Assembly: GCA_034522055.1 (NCBI GenBank)
Contig: JAXHLS010000002.1
Location: 1,984,001 to 2,048,000, forward strand
Reading direction: 5' to 3'
Origin: Gammaproteobacteria bacterium
Lineage (GTDB): Bacteria; Pseudomonadota; Gammaproteobacteria; JAABTG01
Length of the DNA: 64,000 nucleotides
Below, piece after piece: positions 29,625 to 38,299 of this stretch. Each line of letters begins with the position of its first letter. The first letter of the stretch is position 1. The position numbers were made by a program, and so were the translations under genes. Below the pieces are notes generated by a model. It saw only the letters and a program-made list of their open reading frames with translations. It was not told where the DNA came from and ran no database searches.

Positions 29625-30446
29625 TCAGTCGGCCCCCTGCTCGTCGGCCAGGGTAACCGCCCGGGCGCGGGCGCGCTCCAGGGCCTCGCCCACCAGCCGC
29701 CGCAAGCCTCCTTCCTCGAAATGGCGGATGGCGGCCTCCGTGGTACCCCCCGGTGAAGTCACTCGCGCCCGCAGCTCCGCCGGGGTTTCGTCGCTCTCCA
29801 TGGCCATCTTGGCGGCCCCGAAGGCGGTCTCCATCACCAGCAGCCGGGCCGTGGCCGGCGGCAGGCCCATGTCCACACCGGCCTCGGCCATGGCCTCCAT
29901 GAGCATGAGGAAATAGGCGGGTCCGCTGCCGGAGACGGCAGTCACCGCGTCCATCTGGGACTCTTCAGTCACCCATTGGGTGAGGCCCACGGCGCGTAGG
30001 ATGGATTCCCCCTGATCCTGCTGGGCGCTGGTGACGTGGCGATTGGCGAACAGGCCGCTGGCGCCGCAGCCCAGCAGGGCCGGGGTGTTGGGCATGGCGC
30101 GGATGATGGCGGCGTCGAAGCCGAGCCAGCGGGCGATGGAATCCACCCGGATGCCGGCGGCGATGGAGATGAAGAGGGGCGCGCGTTCGGCCAAGCCTGG
30201 GCCGATCTGCCGGCACACGGCGCCTAGAACCTGGGGCTTCACCGCCAGCACCATCGCGTCGGCGGCGACGGCGGTGTTGTCCGCCACGGCATGGACGCCG
30301 AAGCGTTCATTCAGGGCCTGGCGGCGCCCCGCCTCGGGTTCGGCGACGGTGATGTCGGCGGCCGGCCGGCCGCTGGCGATGAGGCCGCCGATGAGGCTGG
30401 TGGCCATGTTGCCGCCACCGATGAAACAAATGGTTGTATCAGACAT
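29625..30446 (-). CDS. proC: Pyrroline-5-carboxylate reductase
   Basis: A 273-residue NAD(P)-dependent enzyme: Rossmann motif FIGGGNMATSLIGGL, MPNTPALLGCGASG and the C-terminal dimerisation signature VTSPGGTTEAAIRHFEEGG. It catalyses the last step of proline synthesis. Lies between yggS and yggT, the usual order. Confidence 0.95.
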   Translation of the reverse strand: MSDTTICFIGGGNMATSLIGGLIASGRPAADITVAEPEAGRRQALNERFGVHAVADNTAVAADAMVLAVKPQVLGAVCRQIGPGLAERAPLFISIAAGIRVDSIARWLGFDAAIIRAMPNTPALLGCGASGLFANRHVTSAQQDQGESILRAVGLTQWVTEESQMDAVTAVSGSGPAYFLMLMEAMAEAGVDMGLPPATARLLVMETAFGAAKMAMESDETPAELRARVTSPGGTTEAAIRHFEEGGLRRLVGEALERARARAVTLADEQGAD

Positions 30447-30534
30447 GGATCAGGGTCGTTCGTGGGTGTCCAGGGAAAGGCATCGCGTGGACAAGGGTAC
30501 CATGCATGGATGGCGTTGGAAGCCATCTCGCGGC

Positions 30535-31227
30535 TCATGGAAAGGTGGCCCGGGGGCCGAAGATGCCGGTGCCCACCCGCACCAGGGTGCTGCCCTCGGC
30601 GATGGCCGCCTCCAGGTCCGCGGTCATGCCCATGGACAGGGTGTCCAGGGCCAGGCCCGCGGCATTGAGTTCCCGCAGCAGGCCGGCGAGCAGGCGGAAG
30701 GGTTCGCGTTGGCGGGCGGGATCCGCGGTGGCGGCGGGCACGCACATCAGGCCGCGCAGGCGCAGCCCCGGCAGGGGGGCCAGGGTGCGGGCGAGAGCCA
30801 GGGTGTCGGCGGGGGCGACGCCGGCCTTGGCGGCTTCGCCGCTGACATTCACTTCGATGCAGACATTGAGGGGGCCGAGGCCGGGCGGGCGCTGAGTGGC
30901 CAGCCGGCGACCGATACGCTCGCGGTCCACGGTGTGGATCCAGGCGCAGCGCTCGGCCACCGCCCGGCTCTTGTTGCTCTGCAGGGGGCCGATGAAATGC
31001 CATTCCAGATCCAGGTCCCGCAACCCATCCATCTTGGCCACGGCCTCCTGGACATAGTTCTCGCCGAAGGCCCGCTGGCCGGCGCCATGGGCAGCGCGGA
31101 TGATCTCGGGGGGATGGGTCTTGGAGACCGCGAGCAAGGCCACATCCGCCGCCACCCGCCCGTGGGCCGCCGCCGCGGCGGCGATGCGGGCCCTCACGTT
31201 ACGGAGGTTGGCGGCGACGGATATCAT
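30535..31227 (-). CDS. yggS: PLP homeostasis protein YggS (PLPBP family)
   Basis: A 230-residue fold-type III PLP protein. The PLP-lysine lies in LLAVSKTHPPE, and phosphate-binding features are AFGENYVQEAVAKM and LSMGMTADLEAAI, then VRVGTGIFG at the C-terminus. It buffers pyridoxal phosphate rather than catalysing a reaction. Start 31227 is preferred to 31239 because GGTGAT lies just upstream. Divergent from pilT. Confidence 0.92.
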   Translation of the reverse strand: MISVAANLRNVRARIAAAAAAHGRVAADVALLAVSKTHPPEIIRAAHGAGQRAFGENYVQEAVAKMDGLRDLDLEWHFIGPLQSNKSRAVAERCAWIHTVDRERIGRRLATQRPPGLGPLNVCIEVNVSGEAAKAGVAPADTLALARTLAPLPGLRLRGLMCVPAATADPARQREPFRLLAGLLRELNAAGLALDTLSMGMTADLEAAIAEGSTLVRVGTGIFGPRATFP

Positions 31228-31351
31228 GGCTATCACCATTGTGGGCTAAAAGGCCCGACAAATCTTCCGCTATACCGGGTTGGGCTATACTTTCGAACCA
31301 ACGTCCGGGGCATCCGTTCCGGCTCGGTAGATCACATCTGGGGAGTATTTG

Positions 31352-32386
31352 ATGGATATCGGCGAACTGTTGGCATTCTCGGTCAAGAACGGGGCCTCCG
31401 ACATGCATCTGTCGGCGGGTCTGCCGCCAATGATCCGGGTGGACGGGGACGTCCGTCGCATCAACGTGCCGCCGCTGGATCACACCACGGTCCACGACCT
31501 GGTGTACGACATCATGAACGACAAGCAGCGCAAGGATTACGAGGAGTTCCTGGAGACGGATTTCTCCTTCGAGATCCCGGGGCTTGCCCGTTTTCGTGTC
31601 AATGCCTTCAACCATAATCGCGGTTCCGGCGCCGTGTTTCGTACCATCCCCTCCAAGATCCTGACCCTGGAGGACCTCAACGCCCCGGAGATCTTCAAGA
31701 GCATCTCCGACCACCCCCGCGGCGTGGTGCTGGTCACAGGTCCCACGGGCTCGGGCAAATCCACCACTCTGGCCGCGATGGTGGATTACAAGAACAACAC
31801 CGAGTACGGTCATATCCTCACCATCGAGGACCCCATCGAGTTCGTACACGAGAGCAAGAAATGCCTGGTGAACCAGCGCGAGGTGCATCGTGACACCTTG
31901 GGCTTCAACGAGGCCCTGCGCTCCGCCCTGCGCGAGGACCCGGACGTCATCCTGGTGGGCGAGATGCGGGACCTGGAGACCATCCGGCTGGCCTTGTCGG
32001 CGGCGGAGACCGGCCACCTGGTGTTCGGCACCCTGCATACCAGCTCGGCGGCCAAGACCATCGACCGCATCGTCGACGTGTTCCCGGCGGCGGAGAAGGA
32101 CATGATCCGGGCCATGCTGTCTGAGTCGTTGCGGGCCGTGATCTCCCAGAGCCTGCTCAAGAAGGTGGGCGGCGGCCGGGTGGCGGCCCACGAGATCATG
32201 ATGGGCACCCCCGCCATCCGTAACCTCATCCGCGAGAACAAGATCGCCCAGATGTACTCCGCCATCCAGACCGGCCAGCAGTTCGGCATGCAGACCCTGG
32301 ACCAGAACCTCCAGGAACTGTTGCGCAAGGGCCTGGTGACCCGGGACGAGGCGCGCAAGAAGGCGTCCAGCAAGGACAGCATCTAG
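31352..32386 (+). CDS. pilT: Type IV pilus retraction ATPase PilT
   Basis: A 344-residue hexameric ATPase: Walker A GPTGSGKSTT, Asp box GHILTIEDPIEFVH, Walker B DVILVGEMRDLETI, His box AAETGHLVFGTLHTSSAAKT, and the retraction-specific AIRNLIRENKIAQM, which corresponds to the AIRNLIRE motif needed for PilT function. It powers twitching motility by pilus depolymerisation. A TTG precedes the ATG; ATG at 31352 follows GGGGAG. The gene order yggS opposite pilT-pilU is as in Pseudomonas. Confidence 0.95.
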   Translation: MDIGELLAFSVKNGASDMHLSAGLPPMIRVDGDVRRINVPPLDHTTVHDLVYDIMNDKQRKDYEEFLETDFSFEIPGLARFRVNAFNHNRGSGAVFRTIPSKILTLEDLNAPEIFKSISDHPRGVVLVTGPTGSGKSTTLAAMVDYKNNTEYGHILTIEDPIEFVHESKKCLVNQREVHRDTLGFNEALRSALREDPDVILVGEMRDLETIRLALSAAETGHLVFGTLHTSSAAKTIDRIVDVFPAAEKDMIRAMLSESLRAVISQSLLKKVGGGRVAAHEIMMGTPAIRNLIRENKIAQMYSAIQTGQQFGMQTLDQNLQELLRKGLVTRDEARKKASSKDSI

Positions 32387-32559
32387 TGTCCCACGCCTGT
32401 CATCCGCTCCCCGGCGGGTCGCGGAGCACCCGGCAGGGATGTGCCCTGACTGCTGCCGTTACCTTGCCCGGGGCGAATTTCAGATCATTTTCGCGGTATC
32501 GAGGCCCCGTGGTTCGGGTGTCCGCGACGAACAAGGCCCACCCCAGGAGGATGTGACGC

Positions 32560-33723
32560 GTGGAACGGGAACAGGCAATCAAATTCATGCTGGACCTGCT
32601 GAAGCTCATGGTCCAGAAGAAGGGGTCGGACCTCTTCATCACCGCGGACTTTCCGCCGGCCATCAAGATCCACGGCAAGATCACGCCGGTCTCCAAGAAG
32701 GCCCTGACCCAGGAGAATACCCAGGCGATGGCCCATGCCATCATGAACGACAAGCAGATGAAGGAGTTCGATGCCACCAATGAGTGCAACTTCGCCATCA
32801 ACCCGCCGGGTATCGGACGCTTCCGTGTCAACGCCCTGATCCAACAGGGTTGCGCCGCCCTGGTGCTGCGCACCATCGAGACCGAACCCCCCACCCTGGA
32901 GAGACTCAACCTGCCCAAGGTGATGAGCGACATCGCCATGACCAGACGCGGCCTGGTGATCATGGTGGGCGGTACCGGCTCCGGCAAGTCCACGAGTCTC
33001 GCGGCCATGATCAATCACCGCAACGAGAACTCCTACGGCCACATCATCACCCTCGAGGACCCTATCGAGTACGTCCATCCCCACAAGAACTGCATCATGA
33101 CCCAGCGCGAGGTCGGCATCGACACCGAGGACTGGGGAGTGGCCCTCAAGAACACCCTGCGACAGGCGCCGGACGTCATCCTGCTGGGAGAGATCCGCGA
33201 CCGCGAGACCATGGAGTACGGCATCCAGTTCGCGGAGACCGGCCACCTGGCCATGGCCACCCTCCACGCCAACAGTTCCAACCAGGCCCTGGATCGCATC
33301 ATCAACTTCTTCCCCGAGGAGCGCCGGCCCCAGTTGCTCATGGACTTGTCCCTCAACCTCAAGGCGGTGGTGTCCCAGCGCCTCATGCGCACGGTGGACG
33401 GCAAGGGCCGGGTGGCGGCCATCGAGGTGCTGCTCAATTCGCCCCTTATCGCCGATCTGATCCTCAAGGGAGAGGTCTACGGCATCAAGGAGATCATGGC
33501 CAAGTCCAACGAACTCGGCATGAAGACCTTCGATCAGGCCCTGTTCGACCTCTACGAGGCGGATAAGATCTCCCTCGATGAGGCCCTGCGCAGTGCCGAC
33601 TCCGCCAACGAACTCCGGCTGCGCGTCAAGCTCGAGGGCAAGGCCGCCAAACAGGGCGGGGGCATGGGTTCCCTGGACAATCTCACCCTGGCCGAAGACG
33701 CCGACGAGCACAGCGTGCGCTGA
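32560..33723 (+). CDS. pilU: PilU-type retraction ATPase
   Basis: A 387-residue PilT paralogue from a GTG start preceded by AGGAGG. Motifs: Walker A GGTGSGKSTS, Asp box GHIITLEDPIEYVH, Walker B DVILLGEIRDRETM, His box FAETGHLAMATLHANSSNQA. The AIRNLIRE motif of PilT is replaced by LIADLILKGEVYGI, and the C-terminus is longer, both typical of PilU. PilU helps PilT generate force. It follows pilT by 173 bp and is the closest in length to known PilU. Confidence 0.9.
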   Translation: MEREQAIKFMLDLLKLMVQKKGSDLFITADFPPAIKIHGKITPVSKKALTQENTQAMAHAIMNDKQMKEFDATNECNFAINPPGIGRFRVNALIQQGCAALVLRTIETEPPTLERLNLPKVMSDIAMTRRGLVIMVGGTGSGKSTSLAAMINHRNENSYGHIITLEDPIEYVHPHKNCIMTQREVGIDTEDWGVALKNTLRQAPDVILLGEIRDRETMEYGIQFAETGHLAMATLHANSSNQALDRIINFFPEERRPQLLMDLSLNLKAVVSQRLMRTVDGKGRVAAIEVLLNSPLIADLILKGEVYGIKEIMAKSNELGMKTFDQALFDLYEADKISLDEALRSADSANELRLRVKLEGKAAKQGGGMGSLDNLTLAEDADEHSVR

Positions 33724-33818
33724 GGGCGTTCCGGCGTCACCCGGGCATGGGCGCCCGGAGGAAGCGGCCAGGATGGTCGATGATCGTCATTGCATGACAA
33801 CACAGCAGGAGACACCCG

Positions 33819-34877
33819 GTGGATATCGTCCCTTATCTGAAGCTCATGGTGGAGAAGAACGCCTCGGATCTGTTCTTCACGGTGGGTGCGCCGGTGAAGA
33901 TAAAGATCGAGGGCCTGCAGAAGCCGGTGGGCAAGAGCATCCTCACCAGCGAACTCTCCCGCGGCGCCGCCTACGGCATCATGAGCGATGATCAGATCAA
34001 GGAGTTCGAGCAGAACCTGGAATGCGACTTCGCCATCACCATGCCTGGCGGCGATGCGCGTTTCCGCGTCAACGTGTTCCGCCAGCGCGGCGAGGTGGCC
34101 ATGGTGCTGCGCCTCATTCCCTCGGACATCCCCACCCTGGAACAATTGAAGCTGCCCCTGATCCTGAATGAGCTGATCATGCACAAGCGCGGCCTCATCC
34201 TCATGGTGGGGGCCACCGGTTCGGGCAAGTCCACCACCCTCGCCGCCATGATCGATCACCGCAACTGCAGCGCCGCGGGCCATATCCTCACCATCGAGGA
34301 CCCGGTGGAATTCGCGCACCCCAACCGCGAGTCCATCGTCAACCAGCGTGAGATCGGCGTCGACACCTACTCCTATCGAGCGGCCCTGCGGAGTTCGTTG
34401 CGGGAGGCCCCCGACGTCATCCTCATCGGCGAGATCCGTGACCGCGAGACCATGGAGGCAGGGTTGGAACTCAGCAACACCGGCCACCTGGCCATATCCA
34501 CCCTGCACGCCAACAACGCCAACCAGGCCCTGGAGCGGGTCATCAACCTGTTTCCCCAGGACCAGCACAAGCAGCTGTTCATGGACCTGTCCCTGAATCT
34601 GCGGGCCATCATCTCCCAGCGCCTGGTGATGGGGGTGGATCAGAAACGCTGCGCGGCCATCGAGATCATGATGATGACCCCTCACATCGCCGAACTCATC
34701 CTCAAGGGGGATATCGACGAGGTGAAGGAGGCCATGGCCACCAGCGGCGCCAAGGGCATGCAGACCTTCGACGACGCCCTGTTCAGGCTCTACAGGGACG
34801 GCCGCATCACCCTCGAGGAGGCCCTCACCAACGCCGATTCCAAGACCAACCTCGAGGCCAAGATCAACTTCGGCTGA
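33819..34877 (+). CDS. Third PilT/PilU-family ATPase
   Basis: A 352-residue paralogue from a GTG start after AGGAG. Walker A GATGSGKSTT, Asp box GHILTIEDPVEFAH, Walker B DVILIGEIRDRETM, His box LSNTGHLAISTLHANNANQA. HIAELILKGDIDEV replaces the PilT AIRNLIRE region, so it is PilU-like. It is 95 bp downstream of pilU. The catalytic motifs appear intact. Whether it is a second PilU or a distinct regulator of retraction cannot be told from sequence. Confidence 0.9.
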   Translation: MDIVPYLKLMVEKNASDLFFTVGAPVKIKIEGLQKPVGKSILTSELSRGAAYGIMSDDQIKEFEQNLECDFAITMPGGDARFRVNVFRQRGEVAMVLRLIPSDIPTLEQLKLPLILNELIMHKRGLILMVGATGSGKSTTLAAMIDHRNCSAAGHILTIEDPVEFAHPNRESIVNQREIGVDTYSYRAALRSSLREAPDVILIGEIRDRETMEAGLELSNTGHLAISTLHANNANQALERVINLFPQDQHKQLFMDLSLNLRAIISQRLVMGVDQKRCAAIEIMMMTPHIAELILKGDIDEVKEAMATSGAKGMQTFDDALFRLYRDGRITLEEALTNADSKTNLEAKINFG

Positions 34878-34915
34878 AAGGGCCCGGGACATGGGGCGCG
34901 CCACCGGAGCCGCCG

Positions 34916-35242
34916 TCAGGCCCCGCGTATCAGCAGATAAAGAGAGGCCGCCAGGAGGGCAAGCAATGCCGCCACCAGGAGTTTCGGCACGGTGGCCGGT
35001 CGGTCCGCTTCTTGCCCTGCCCCGGATGATTCCCCGGCCGCCGTGTATTCCCCCACCAGTTGGCGGGCGCGGCCGAGGTCGGCCGCTTCCACCTGGACGT
35101 TGGCGAAGCCCATGGGCGCCAGCTCTCCCACGCCACCCTGGAGATAGTAACCGCCCACGTGGGCCTCGATGCCGTGGGCCTGGAGCATGCCGGAGACGAT
35201 CTCCGCCTCGGCGATGTCCTGGGCCCGGTAGACGATCTCCAC
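34916..35242 (-). CDS. DUF2007 putative signal-transducing protein
   Basis: A 108-residue protein. The N-terminal DUF2007 domain (about 1-70) has the typical beginning MEIVYRAQDIAEAEIVSGML, then LQAHGIEAHVGGYYLQGG and VQVEAADLGRARQLVGEY. A short acidic linker leads to a C-terminal transmembrane helix (LLVAALLALLAASLYLLI). Function unknown; the fold resembles GlnB-like domains. It follows the DUF6164 gene on the same strand. Confidence 0.85.
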   Translation of the reverse strand: MEIVYRAQDIAEAEIVSGMLQAHGIEAHVGGYYLQGGVGELAPMGFANVQVEAADLGRARQLVGEYTAAGESSGAGQEADRPATVPKLLVAALLALLAASLYLLIRGA

Positions 35243-35260
35243 GACGGCAAGCCCGCCCCC

Positions 35261-35626
35261 TCAGCCACCGAGGCCGAGAAAGGGCTTGATGGACACGTAG
35301 AGTACCAGCCCGATGATGGCGCCATAGAACACCAGGCGCAGGGGCCGGTCCCGGGCCTCGTCCAGCAGGGTGCGATGGCGTCCTGTGGCCGCCAGGCGCT
35401 CGTATTCCTCCCGGGCTTGGGCCGCCCGGCGGGCCTGGTAGTCCGCCACCAGGGCCCGCGCCTCGGCGAGCCGCTCATGATCCCGCAGCCACAGGGCGGG
35501 CAGGGATATGCCCCAGTTGCCCGGGGGCGTCTCGTAGAAGTCGAAGCCATGGTCCCGGAGCAGGGCGCGCAACTCCTCCGCCTCGTCCTCGAGCACGCCC
35601 CGCAGATTGACCAGTTGAACCGCCAT
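35261..35626 (-). CDS. DUF6164-type membrane protein
   Basis: A 121-residue protein: N-terminal MAVQLVNLRGVLEDEAEELR, then LLRDHGFDFYETPPGNWGIS, a charged helix and a C-terminal transmembrane segment (RLVFYGAIIGLVLYVSIKPF). The pattern matches the small family DUF6164 of Gammaproteobacteria, function unknown. It lies 18 bp upstream of the DUF2007 gene, and both share the idea of a small soluble domain plus a C-terminal membrane anchor. Confidence 0.75.
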   Translation of the reverse strand: MAVQLVNLRGVLEDEAEELRALLRDHGFDFYETPPGNWGISLPALWLRDHERLAEARALVADYQARRAAQAREEYERLAATGRHRTLLDEARDRPLRLVFYGAIIGLVLYVSIKPFLGLGG

Positions 35627-35835
35627 GGCGCCAGTTTAACCACTGGGGCCCATTCCTCATACCGGGGCCTTCCGTATGGCGCCCTCCGGGTAAGGTCTTG
35701 CCGGATTTGTGAGCGGCTTCGCCACGCATTCCCGGATTATTAATCAGAACCCGTGATATGCCTCGGCCTTCCGCGGCCGTAAGGCCATTCCGTGGGTCAG
35801 AATATAATAAGTCACGACTTTTGGAGCAGCCGCCA

Positions 35836-36876
35836 ATGGGCGTTCCGCTTTACAACTTGCTCTTGCTGCTGGCGTTCATCGTCATGGCGGTGGCGATCGT
35901 CGTCATGGGGACGAGGCTGCGGCGCGTGACAGGTGCACTCGCTGAGTCCAAACGACGGGAGGGTGCGTTGAGTTCCCAGGTGGAGGCGTTGCAGCGCCTC
36001 CGGGAGAGGCTGCAGGAGGCGCAGGAGTTGGCGGGGCTGCGCACTTGGGACTGGGAGATGACGGGGTCGCCGGAGACGTGGGCCGCTCGAACCTTCCGCC
36101 TGTTCAGCTTCATCCAAGGAGCGGAGGCGGAGGACGAACAGCTGTCCGTGCGCACCGTGCATCCCGAGGATAGAGAGGACGTTCAGGCTGCCATCGTCCA
36201 CGCCATCGAGCATACCGGCGTCCTGCGGGTTTCCTTCCGCACCGTGGGAGGCGCTGGAGAAGTGAAACATCTGGAGGCGCGGGCGCGGATCCGTCGCGCT
36301 GCAGAGGGGCCGGCACGGATCCTAGGCACCGTCCTGGATGTCACCGAACTCAAGCACGCCGAAGCGGCCTTGCGTCGCACTGCCGCCACTGATGGCCTGA
36401 CCGGGGCCTATACCCGTGGCCATTTTTTCGAACTCGCCGAGCGTGAGTTCGAGCGGTGGCGTCGCTACGGCCATGACGTCGCCGTCATGATGTTGGATGT
36501 GGACGAGTTCAAACCCCTAAACGATGCCTTCGGCCACGCATTTGGTGACGAGGTGCTGCGGGCTTTGGTGAGGACCGCACGCCAGGCCCTGCGTCGCAGC
36601 GATATCCTCGGACGTTACGGCGGCGATGAATTCGTCGTGATGCTGCCCAATTCCTCCATCGAGGAGGCTGCCGAGACCGCCACGCGCCTCGGCGCAGCGG
36701 TGGCGGCTCTGGTGCTGCCAGTATCCGGCGGTGCCGGTGAGGCGCATCTGACGGTGAGTATCGGCGTGACCGGGATAAGCGCTGTCGATGCCGATGTGGA
36801 GGCGGCACTTAAGCGCGCCGACAAGGCCCTGTATGATGCCAAGGCGGCGGGTCGGAACCGGGTCGCCAGACGTTGA
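35836..36876 (+). CDS. Membrane-anchored PAS-GGDEF diguanylate cyclase
   Basis: A 346-residue protein: one N-terminal transmembrane helix (about 7-25), coiled coil (about 35-68), PAS-like domain (about 66-175, LRTWDWEMTGSPETWAAR, ending LDVTELKHAEAAL), and GGDEF domain (about 183-346) with DGLTGAYTRGHFFE, catalytic GGDEF at 262-266 and an inhibitory I-site RRSD at 253-256 exactly five residues upstream. It should make c-di-GMP with product inhibition. The start at 35836 is chosen because the hydrophobic segment begins there; an upstream frame adds 26 unlikely residues. It may act with the nearby pilus ATPases, an inference from location. Confidence 0.88.
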   Translation: MGVPLYNLLLLLAFIVMAVAIVVMGTRLRRVTGALAESKRREGALSSQVEALQRLRERLQEAQELAGLRTWDWEMTGSPETWAARTFRLFSFIQGAEAEDEQLSVRTVHPEDREDVQAAIVHAIEHTGVLRVSFRTVGGAGEVKHLEARARIRRAAEGPARILGTVLDVTELKHAEAALRRTAATDGLTGAYTRGHFFELAEREFERWRRYGHDVAVMMLDVDEFKPLNDAFGHAFGDEVLRALVRTARQALRRSDILGRYGGDEFVVMLPNSSIEEAAETATRLGAAVAALVLPVSGGAGEAHLTVSIGVTGISAVDADVEAALKRADKALYDAKAAGRNRVARR

Positions 36877-36991
36877 TCGGGGCGAGTGGCATCGCCCTGG
36901 GACGTGTTCTCTCCAAGGCGAATTGAGGGGACATGGGTACATCGGCGGTTATATCATCTCCGCCTTCATCGCCAGCCATGAGTGCATCGTC

Positions 36992-37369
36992 GTGATCAAT
37001 CGCGCCGCCATCATCCTCAGATACAAGCAGCCGGCCATCGCCTGGCTCAACGCCGTCGAAGCACCGCCGGATGGCAGCGAACTGACGGCGGCGGACACCG
37101 ATCACGAGTCCACGCTCTATCTCATAGCGCCGGAAGATGCGGAGACCTGGGATACGGTGGAGGAATGGGTCGCCATCAACTATCAGACCCTGTTCGAGGC
37201 GGAACTCGAGGCGTGGTATGCCGATCCGGCGTTATGGCCGCATGACCGCGGTTATCCGGTGTTCCGGGACTGGTTCGATATCGAGTGTCATACCGTGCTG
37301 GTGGATACCGTGGGCACGCCCATTCTCGATGAGGACGATGAGGAGGCGCCTCCCTACCTGGATGCCTGA
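36992..37369 (+). CDS. Conserved acidic small protein of unknown function
   Basis: About 125 residues from a GTG start: VINRAAIILRYKQPAIAWLN, EEWVAINYQTLFEAELEAWY and DWFDIECHTVLVDTVGTPIL, then an acidic tail DEDDEEAPP. The upstream open frame is not protein-like, and this start gives a compact domain that I recall as conserved in sulfur-oxidising Gammaproteobacteria, without a known role. It lies 115 bp after the diguanylate cyclase gene and converges with pyrK. The start is uncertain because no strong ribosome binding site is seen. Confidence 0.65.
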   Translation: MINRAAIILRYKQPAIAWLNAVEAPPDGSELTAADTDHESTLYLIAPEDAETWDTVEEWVAINYQTLFEAELEAWYADPALWPHDRGYPVFRDWFDIECHTVLVDTVGTPILDEDDEEAPPYLDA

Positions 37370-37405
37370 CAGACCCTCCCGGGTGGAGTGGTGCGGCGCG
37401 TGTTT

Positions 37406-38299
37406 TCAGGCCTTGCCGTCGAGAAACAACTCGGGAAACACGGCCCTGGCCTCGAACACGGGGCCGTCCACGCACACCCGCTTCATGGCCGGGCCCTGAT
37501 CCGTCAATACCTCCACGGTGCAGCCGGCGCAGCCGCCCACGGCACAGGCCATGAATTCCTCCAGGGACAGCTGACAGGGCAGATGGTACGCGGCCGCCAT
37601 ACGGGCCACGGCCTCCAACATGGGGTGGGGGCCGCAGGCGAAGATCTCCACCTCGCGGCGTGCGGCGTCGTCCAGGGTGTCCAGCCACAGGAGCGCCAGA
37701 TCCGTGACGTAGCCCTGGTGGCAGCCCGCGTAGCCCTGGAGGCTGGTGAGGCGGCTGGGGACCCCCCAGTCCTCCAGCAGGGGCATGCCTGCATCCACGC
37801 CATCGGGCATACCGGCCACCTCCAGCCTGGAATGCCAGGGGCGGAAGGGGAAGGGCACCTCCGAGCCCATGATGACCAGGGGCCGGTAGCGTGGATCCGT
37901 ACGCAACTCGTCGGCCAGGAACACCATGGGCGGGATCCCCACGCCCCCGCCCACGAGCAGCGGGCGGGGGCGCTCGGGCGAGGCCATGAAGGGCCGGCCG
38001 ATGGGGCCCAGCACGCTCACTACCTCCCCCAGCCGCCGCCGGGACAGCTCGCCGGTGCCGTCCCCAACCACCTTGTAGAGGAATTCCAGCCAGCCATCGC
38101 GGGCGTCCACCCGCATGATGGACAGGGGCCGGCGCATGGGCAGCCGCGGCCCGCAGGTGATATGGGCGAAGCTGCCGGCGCGGGCCCGGGCGGCGATGCG
38201 CGGCGCGTCGATCCTGAGAATATACTGGTCCCCCTCGTAGGCCTCGTGGGCCACGACCCCGGCGTCCTCCACGAGCAGGCTGTCGCGATGGCTGCTCAT
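37406..38299 (-). CDS. pyrK: PyrK-like dihydroorotate dehydrogenase electron transfer subunit
   Basis: A 297-residue ferredoxin-reductase-type protein. It has an FAD-binding beta-barrel (RRPLSIMRVDARDGWLEFLY, KVVGDGTGELS), an NAD-binding region (LLVGGGVGIPPMVFLADEL), and a C-terminal [2Fe-2S] Cys cluster in FMACAVGGCAGC and a later Cys in MKRVCVDGP. In PyrDB-type systems PyrK passes electrons from dihydroorotate to NAD. No pyrD is adjacent here. The ATG at 38299 has GGAGG and overlaps the pyrC' stop by four bases, placing it last in the pyrimidine operon. Confidence 0.85.
   Translation of the reverse strand: MSSHRDSLLVEDAGVVAHEAYEGDQYILRIDAPRIAARARAGSFAHITCGPRLPMRRPLSIMRVDARDGWLEFLYKVVGDGTGELSRRRLGEVVSVLGPIGRPFMASPERPRPLLVGGGVGIPPMVFLADELRTDPRYRPLVIMGSEVPFPFRPWHSRLEVAGMPDGVDAGMPLLEDWGVPSRLTSLQGYAGCHQGYVTDLALLWLDTLDDAARREVEIFACGPHPMLEAVARMAAAYHLPCQLSLEEFMACAVGGCAGCTVEVLTDQGPAMKRVCVDGPVFEARAVFPELFLDGKA

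Noticed and set aside
32387-32559. Extra gene between pilT and pilU
   Set aside because: The 173-bp gap has no frame with a start and ribosome binding site other than the pilU GTG.
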